Below, one piece after another: positions 17,242 to 22,045 of a stretch of 22,045 bases of DNA. Origin of the DNA: Chara braunii (lineage: Eukaryota; Streptophyta; Charophyceae; Charales; Characeae). Each line of letters starts with the position of its first letter. Positions within the stretch are counted from its first letter, which is position 1. Position numbers and translations under genes: made by a program. The notes under the pieces are model-generated. The model searched no databases, was not told the origin of the DNA, and saw only the letters and a list, made by a program, of their open reading frames with translations. The DNA is taken from assembly GCA_003427395.1 (NCBI GenBank), contig BFEA01000685.1, forward strand, positions 473,390 through 495,434, written 5' to 3'.

Positions 17242-19604
17242 ACCTCACACCCGGCGCGACCCTGATCGGAGTGGGATGTGGGCCTGGAACTGCGAAAATG
17301 GGTGTGCCAAGGATTTTTGGGGAAAGTGGCGTTGGAGTCCCAGGTCAGAACTGAGATCTCATGTGGCGGGGTTTCAGGGTCATAGGCGCAATAGGGCTAA
17401 GGGACAGGTTATCTCCAGTCTGGTGGTGGTTGGCGTCCCGCAGCATAAGGCAGATGGTATGCGCGGTGTAACTGGGACCGTCCGATCCGCCCGTTTAAGT
17501 GATGGCGGTTCGGGAGAGGCCCGTCCGTGAGCGTTACGATTCCTATGAGTCGGACCTTCGGGTGCAGACACGTGGCGTCCGTCGTCGCGCGTCCCGGTTG
17601 GGCTCCGTGGTTTCAGAGGTTCGCCGGTTGCCGCGTCGTCCGCAATTTCTGCAAGGCGCGGGGGGCCAATACGGGGCGATGGAAATGGAATTCCACAACA
17701 CCACCGTGAGTTGATGATACGGGAGGAGGAGACGAAAGGGAAGGAAATTGGTAGTGATAACGACAAAGCCGGGGGATATGAAGTATTGTGTGTTATACGT
17801 AGTTGGGTAATCGGGGCACCTCGAATCGCTGGTTACGGCACAGTGAAACTCCCTGAGACACAATCGGTTCTCGGTTAGGCAGGGAAATTTCGGAAGTCTT
17901 CGCCTAAGATATTCTCTTCCCCAAGGCTCGAAGTACCCTGAGTCCCGTTTGTACGTCATCTTGTCATTGCGGCATAGCGGAAGATTCCTCGCCTATCCCG
18001 ATACTAGAGGTGCCAAGTTCGTCAACGATCGCGACTCGTCGCGCGTGGACACGTGTAGGCCGCGCACTTTCGGATCGCGCTTACACACATCCACGCGAGG
18101 TGTTCGCTTGCGCCCGGGCCTGTGGGTTATGCTTACACAAAAGTGAGAGTTATAATCCTTCATGCAAAATCGCCACGTGTCATGGATAACTACCCAATCA
18201 TATAATCACTTAGTGGTCCCACAAACAATCATTTCCGAACATGCAGGATGTCGTTACACATCAGACATCGCAACAACATCAGAACTCATACCATAACAAC
18301 GACGGATCAAAGTGACAAGCGATGATGATGACTAGGCAAAAATGACAAACATATCATTTCATCCGAGCCAATTCATCCCATGTACAAAAGAGGGAGGACC
18401 GAGGCAGAGTGAGACATCATACAAGGACCAATATTGAAACAAAGATGTCGAAGGGAAATGAGAGCGAATCGCTCGAGCCGAAATCAAAATTTATATACCA
18501 AATTTAAAGGAAAAGACAAAGAAAATTGCAAATCCACGTCCATNAACCTCAACTCTCTCTTCCTCTCTCCGATGTGGGCAGTNGGTCGTCACGCACCAAC
18601 CCACGAAGTCGTCACCCCGCTTAGTCCTCCTGCACCCGTCAGGTTCGCCCGCGTGCTACAGTCCGTCGTAGCCCCACGCGTCAACCTCGCGCATTCGGCA
18701 CCAGCTCGTCGGGTCGCCCGATTCCCACTTCAAATCACCTCTTACTTCGCTCGTGAGCCNACCCTCACTGATCGCGCTACCCCGAGCTTCCAGCAACTGG
18801 TTAAGAGAGCGATNTAATCGCGCAGCCGGAATTTATACCGTGCATGCAGGCGCGAAGAACACGGAATTGCAAGGACTTAGAAAGGAGTTCAGGGGAGGGA
18901 GCGCCTACGTTCTGCATGGCCAGATCGCGGCGTGGGGGACGTAGCCACTCTCCATGCATCGATCCGAGCATGCAGGCCGCGGGTTAACTAGGCACAATAA
19001 AAGGGAAAGAGAGAGAGCGGGAAAGACGAAGCTCAAGAAGAAAGATACAGTTACAATGACGCCCGCCTAAAATTACAGTTACTTGCAAGATTAAGGGCGC
19101 TGACTAATCAGAGCTCCGTTGCAGCCGCAAAAAGAAGCGCGCAAGCAGAAGGCGTTGCGCGGAAATCCTAAATTCTAAAATTTCTAAATTCCTATCTAAT
19201 GCGAAAATGCAAAAAGCACAAAATCCGGAAAGAAAGTCCGAATGTCCGAGAGTCGTTAAGGCTCGATAAGATTCAAAAGGAATTTAAAAGACAATTCGAA
19301 AAGAACGAAGCAAAATTCCCGCACGATCCCCGCGCCAAAAATCCGACAGCCAGAACAAAAAGAAACGACGTCAACCATTATTACTTGCGCGCACATTGGC
19401 GCGCCACTCAACTGATCATCCCAGGACTTGCCCAGCCCTGAACCCAGCCATCCGAAAAGAAGTGACGCAAAAAGACAGAGAAGCGATAACACATGCAATT
19501 TCCCCTCAATCCCGATCTCCCGTAATTGGCCCAACCTTCCCATCTTAGGACCCCTCATTGTCATCGCGCAGAAAATCGCGCAAAACAGAAATTGGTTCGT
19601 CACA
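17239..19604 (-). repeat. 5' LTR (right), inner tip missing
   Basis: It matches the left LTR from CCAACCTCAC (17239) to TTCGTCACA (19604). Unlike the left copy it lacks the terminal TGTGACGC on the plus strand: identity starts at CCAA, which is also part of the primer-binding site. Differences from the left copy include a 6-bp insertion near 17686. N occurs at 18544, 18583, 18760 and 18814, each exactly 15,398 bp from an N in the left LTR. It should hold the element promoter (TATA at 18490-18497). Confidence 0.93.
18490..18497 (-). promoter_or_regulatory. Candidate TATA box of the 5' LTR
   Basis: The minus strand reads TATATAAA within GGTATATAAATTTTG. It lies about 1.1 kb from the 5' tip of the LTR. 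Transcription would start roughly 25-35 bp further left, leaving about 1.2 kb of R and U5. The same motif lies in the 3' LTR at 3092-3099. It sits inside the block identical between LTRs, so its sequence in this particular copy is uncertain. Confidence 0.5.
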
Positions 19605-19608
19605 GAGT
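19605..19608. repeat. Target-site duplication, right copy (GAGT)
   Basis: GAGT directly follows the right LTR terminus CGTCACA and matches 1838-1841. Together with the inverted LTR tips it fixes both ends of the insertion. Confidence 0.8.
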
Positions 19609-19977
19609 TATGCTGAGGGTGGAAGGCATAACCAGATCGTTCGACGTAGCGGGTGTCGGGGTATTAACCCTGTAACCTGTGTTAGGGGCTTGTCGTTATG
19701 GGAAGTGTCGAGGGAGGAAGACACTTCCTATCCGTCAGAACTAAGTTGGTCAGTACAAGGGAAGGTTGTGGTGCTTTGTTACCCTAGCATGGAAGGGGGT
19801 ATGAGATCAATGTGTTTTGGTACGAGGACCGAAAGCCTGGATAAACTTTTCGTCTGTTGAGGGGGGAATTTTGGATATTAGGTTGTTTTAGTTTTGACCC
19901 CCCGCTGATATAGTTCTCCAAGCCTTTCCAGATATTTCCAAAAAAGACAAAAGGACTTAGTAATTGTGGCTTGAGTT
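19609..19977. other. Right flank next to the insertion, no gene recognised
   Basis: This is the continuation of the pre-insertion locus. One short plus-strand frame is open through to 19860 but begins inside the LTR and shows no known domain. A G-run (19860-19866) and a C-run (19899-19904) face each other. Nothing else is identifiable. Confidence 0.5.
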
Positions 19978-20150
19978 CTTAGACTGCTCTTAGCTGAAAT
20001 TCTCAGATTGTCTTAAAGTTCTTCTGCACTCTTTTCGTAGTTCTCAGATTGTTCCTAGTTGGAATTTTTAGATTGTTCTTAGCCAAAGCCAGATAATGGC
20101 CCTGGTATTCTCAGACTGTTCTTAGCCGATGCCAGGTCATGGCCCTGGTA
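19978..20150. repeat. Degenerate tandem repeat array, 43-bp unit
   Basis: Two clear 43-bp copies (20065-20107 and 20108-20150) share AGA.TGTTCTTAGCC and ATGGCCCTGGTA. At least three more decayed copies of the TCTCAGATTGTTCTTAG core lie upstream from 19978. It is a minisatellite-like array that may extend from a retroelement end. Confidence 0.75.
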
Positions 20151-20240
20151 TTCCAAATTTCGTGTATCATTTCATATGGGACTTTGGGCCCGGTTCCCAG
20201 CACGTGTTGCTCCCCACGAATAGATTGGAGCTTTTTTCCC

Positions 20241-20265
20241 AAAAAAAAAAAAAAAAAAAAAAAAA
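20241..20265. repeat. 25-bp A tract
   Basis: This is an uninterrupted A run immediately before the CCGGA-rich unit. It is probably the tail of a plus-strand retroposed sequence ending here. Confidence 0.85.
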
Positions 20266-20464
20266 GGGTCTGATCCGGCCATGGCTACGTCGGACCCGGA
20301 CCCGGACATTTCCGGACATGGAACCGGACCCGTGTCCGGTAGTTTTCAGACGTCTGGAATTCCGGACATTTCCGGACCTCCGAACATGGGGGGATCCGGA
20401 CGGTCCGGAAGTCTGGACAGGTCCGGAAATGTTCGGACCATTAAAAAAAAAAAAAAAAAAAAAA
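20266..20464 (+). repeat. CCGGA-rich short retroposon-like unit with poly(A) tail, plus strand
   Basis: The unit begins with GATCCGGCCATGGCTACG. It is packed with TCCGGA/CCGGAC words (about a dozen in 165 bp) and ends GGTCCGGAAATGTTCGGACC before a 22-bp A run (20443-20464). A shorter homologous copy lies on the other strand at 20762-20840. Shared ends and 3' A tails suggest a small non-coding retroposon family. I do not recognise a Pol III promoter in it. Confidence 0.55.
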
Positions 20465-20708
20465 TCTGCAAAAAAAGTATGTTATGCAGAATAACAATGC
20501 AAACCACTTTTGCCTCAGATTCATGTCAGAATTCCTAACCAAACTTGAGTTAAAAGTCAAAAACTATAAAAAGCTTAAAAAAAATACTTTAAAAACTAAT
20601 AAAAGGTAATAAATTATTAATAATTAAAAATTTGGGGTTGTCTAATAAATTACTATAGAGAGAGAACATGTCCGGACCCCCCAAAAAAGCATAAACGGGC
20701 CTGAAAAA
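20465..20708. other. AT-rich spacer, no gene recognised
   Basis: This is AT-rich sequence between the two CCGGA-rich units. Nothing coding or structural is identified, apart from a short ATGTCCGGACCC remnant near 20668. Confidence 0.5.
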
Positions 20709-20729
20709 CCCCCAAAATAATTTTGGGGG
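20709..20729. repeat. 21-bp perfect inverted repeat
   Basis: CCCCCAAAAT and ATTTTGGGGG flank a single A. It is a cruciform-capable sequence of unknown role, between the two inverted CCGGA-rich units. Confidence 0.85.
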
Positions 20730-20761
20730 CTTGGCTCCTCAATGGGGAAGGGTCCTGGACC

Positions 20762-20840
20762 TTTTTTTTTTTTTTTTTCGAAATTTGCCACATCCGGACC
20801 TTCCAGACCGGACGTCTGGATCGTAGCCATGGATCCGACA
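20762..20840 (-). repeat. CCGGA-rich short retroposon-like unit with poly(A) tail, minus strand
   Basis: On the minus strand it begins GGATCCATGGCTACG, the same start as the plus-strand unit. It continues with GTCTGGAAGGTCCGGATGTG, matching the 3' end of that unit, and ends in a 17-base A tail (T run 20762-20778). It therefore looks like an internally deleted copy of the same family. The 10-bp starts at 20280-20289 and 20822-20831 are exact inverted repeats. Confidence 0.55.
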
Positions 20841-20984
20841 CTAGGATTTGAAGAATTCGTAAAAGAAACGAAAAAGGAGCCGTGTTGGACGACTTGTAAA
20901 AGAAAAATGCAATTGGCTGAGGGTCACATTAGAATTCGGGCCTCGCCGCACCACAATCGGATCGGTCCTTTTTTCTATATTCGT

Positions 20985-21520
20985 TAGACTCGGTTCGACA
21001 GTTGCCGATTCGACGGTGTTACCCGCTTTCGCCGCACAGCACTGTCGAACAGTATGGTGTTGAATCTCTGACTGCACTTCGACAGTGTTGTGTGGCGACG
21101 GTTGGTGCCGGCGAGAGAGTGCCTGGCGGGACAACGGTTGTCCGTGTGGAGGGATCGGTACCGTTCCTGGGTCCATTCACCGCTTGGTACATTCGCAAAT
21201 GGTCTGCAAACGGGAGGGCGAGGCCCAACACGTCCTTGTGGAGAGGGCGCGTTTCGACGGCCAATGTCGAAGCGCTTGCAGACAACACACACAACAACAA
21301 GCCACGACAAATCTGAGCGCCGTCGAATTCCGATGGGTTTTCGACGACCACCAGAAGGCCTGTCGAATGTTTGCCCACCGCAGGCGGGCGTTTTCGAGTG
21401 TGAACACACCACCGTCGAAAACCGAGTTCTGACAGGTGTCGAGCAATTTCTGACAGTCGTCGTTTCGACAGCCTGTGTGGCGACGTTAAAATGTCGAAAA
21501 CTCGATTTTCGACGATGGTG
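20985..21520. repeat. TCGA-rich block with inverted repeats
   Basis: About 14 TCGA words occur in roughly 540 bp, where about two would be expected by chance, mostly as TTCGACA or TGTCGAA. CACTGTCGAA (21040-21049) and TTCGACAGTG (21078-21087) form a perfect 10-bp inverted pair. Several frames are open on both strands, but none encodes anything I recognise. It may be a decayed repeat array. Confidence 0.55.
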
Positions 21521-22045
21521 CGGCGAGGCCCTTCCTCATCGAATCGGAGATGAAAAAGAAAATAGCAGAATTACAAAACCAATTTATACACTAGGCTCTC
21601 TTCTCCTCATTTTTCAGGTTCAACGTACTTGGGAATTCCACAATTAAGACCCTTGTGATCCGTTGCATCCCTTTTGAGTCCCTTCTCAATTTCAAGGTGT
21701 AGAATCCTCGAAATTGAGGCTCCCCTCTCTTTTTCTAGCCTTTCTCATTTTGGATCCCAAAGGCCATTTACTTTCTTATATTACCCGTGCTTGGGCACTT
21801 GTTTAGGTGGGACCTACTAGTCCTTTTGCACCCTCCTTGCTTGGTTCATGGCCCTTAGGCTTTTCTAATGTCGCATTCAGATGGCCTCCTAGGCCGCATG
21901 CTAGGACCTCTTGTGTCGGTGGTACGACATCACGGGAAAATAAAAAAAATAAAAAAACACAAAAAACCATACAACATTCAGCAAAAAAGAAAAAAGAAAA
22001 AAAAAGGAAATCAGACATGCCCAACGAGAATGAATCTTCCTCGAT
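21521..22045. other. Right edge, no gene recognised
   Basis: The sequence is mixed, with a perfect 9-bp hairpin (CTCAATTTC 21685-21693 with GAAATTGAG 21710-21718) and an A-rich low-complexity stretch at about 21938-22008. No coding feature or RNA gene is seen. Confidence 0.5.

Larger units (their letters stand above)
1842..19604 (-). mobile_element. 17.8-kb Ty3/gypsy-type LTR retrotransposon, decayed, minus strand
   Basis: Two long terminal repeats in direct orientation bracket an internal region of about 13 kb. The LTR tips are the inverted pair TGTGACG/CGTCACA. A GAGT target duplication flanks the whole. Reading right to left, the domain order is gag, zinc knuckle, protease, RT, RNase H, PHD-like finger, integrase and GPY/F-like tail. 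RNase H before integrase is the Ty3/gypsy order and excludes Ty1/copia. Two further ORFs lie downstream of integrase, and then about 5.3 kb with no convincing gene precedes the 3' LTR. The polyprotein carries many stops and frameshifts, so movement would need proteins from elsewhere. The LTR outer parts differ by about 5%, which implies an old insertion. Confidence 0.95.

Noticed and set aside
19978-20150. CRISPR array
   Set aside because: The units are directly adjacent and degenerate, with no spacers and no cas genes.

Overview
The window is non-coding-rich eukaryotic nuclear DNA, most likely from a green-lineage (streptophyte) organism. Two signs point that way: a fragment that reads like the plastid trnA-rrn23 spacer (1314-1447), and a 17.8-kb Ty3/gypsy-type LTR retrotransposon whose primer-binding site fits initiator tRNA-Met as in plants. 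A charophyte alga is a plausible source, but I cannot verify the species. No bacterial features and no intact host gene were recognised.

Layout. 1-1837: left flank with poly(A) and poly-pyrimidine tracts, short tandem duplications, a tRNA-like Pol III head on the minus strand, a foldback and the plastid-derived fragment. 1838-19608: one decayed retrotransposon on the minus strand, bracketed by a GAGT target duplication. Its 5' LTR is on the right (17239-19604) and its 3' LTR on the left (1842-4198). In reading order (right to left) it has a TATA box in the LTR, the primer-binding site, gag with a broken zinc knuckle, aspartic protease, reverse transcriptase, RNase H, a PHD-type zinc finger, and integrase with a GPY/F-like C-terminus. 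Two unrecognised ORFs follow, and then about 5.3 kb without convincing genes. 19609-22045: right flank with a degenerate 43-bp repeat array, a head-to-head pair of CCGGA-rich poly(A)-tailed retroposons, a TCGA-rich block and A-rich tracts.

How the parts work together. Gag, protease, RT, RNase H and integrase form the usual copy-and-paste set, read from one gag-pol frame. In this copy that frame carries about eleven in-frame stops and about five frameshifts, so the element is dead in its own right. The unusual parts are the PHD finger between RNase H and integrase, and the two 3' ORFs. Each of these ORFs begins at an ATGA overlap with the stop of the one before it.

Assembly caution. The two LTRs differ at about 5% of sites in their outer parts. 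Their central 991 bp are identical and share four N bases at matching positions, which looks like a collapsed repeat consensus pasted twice.
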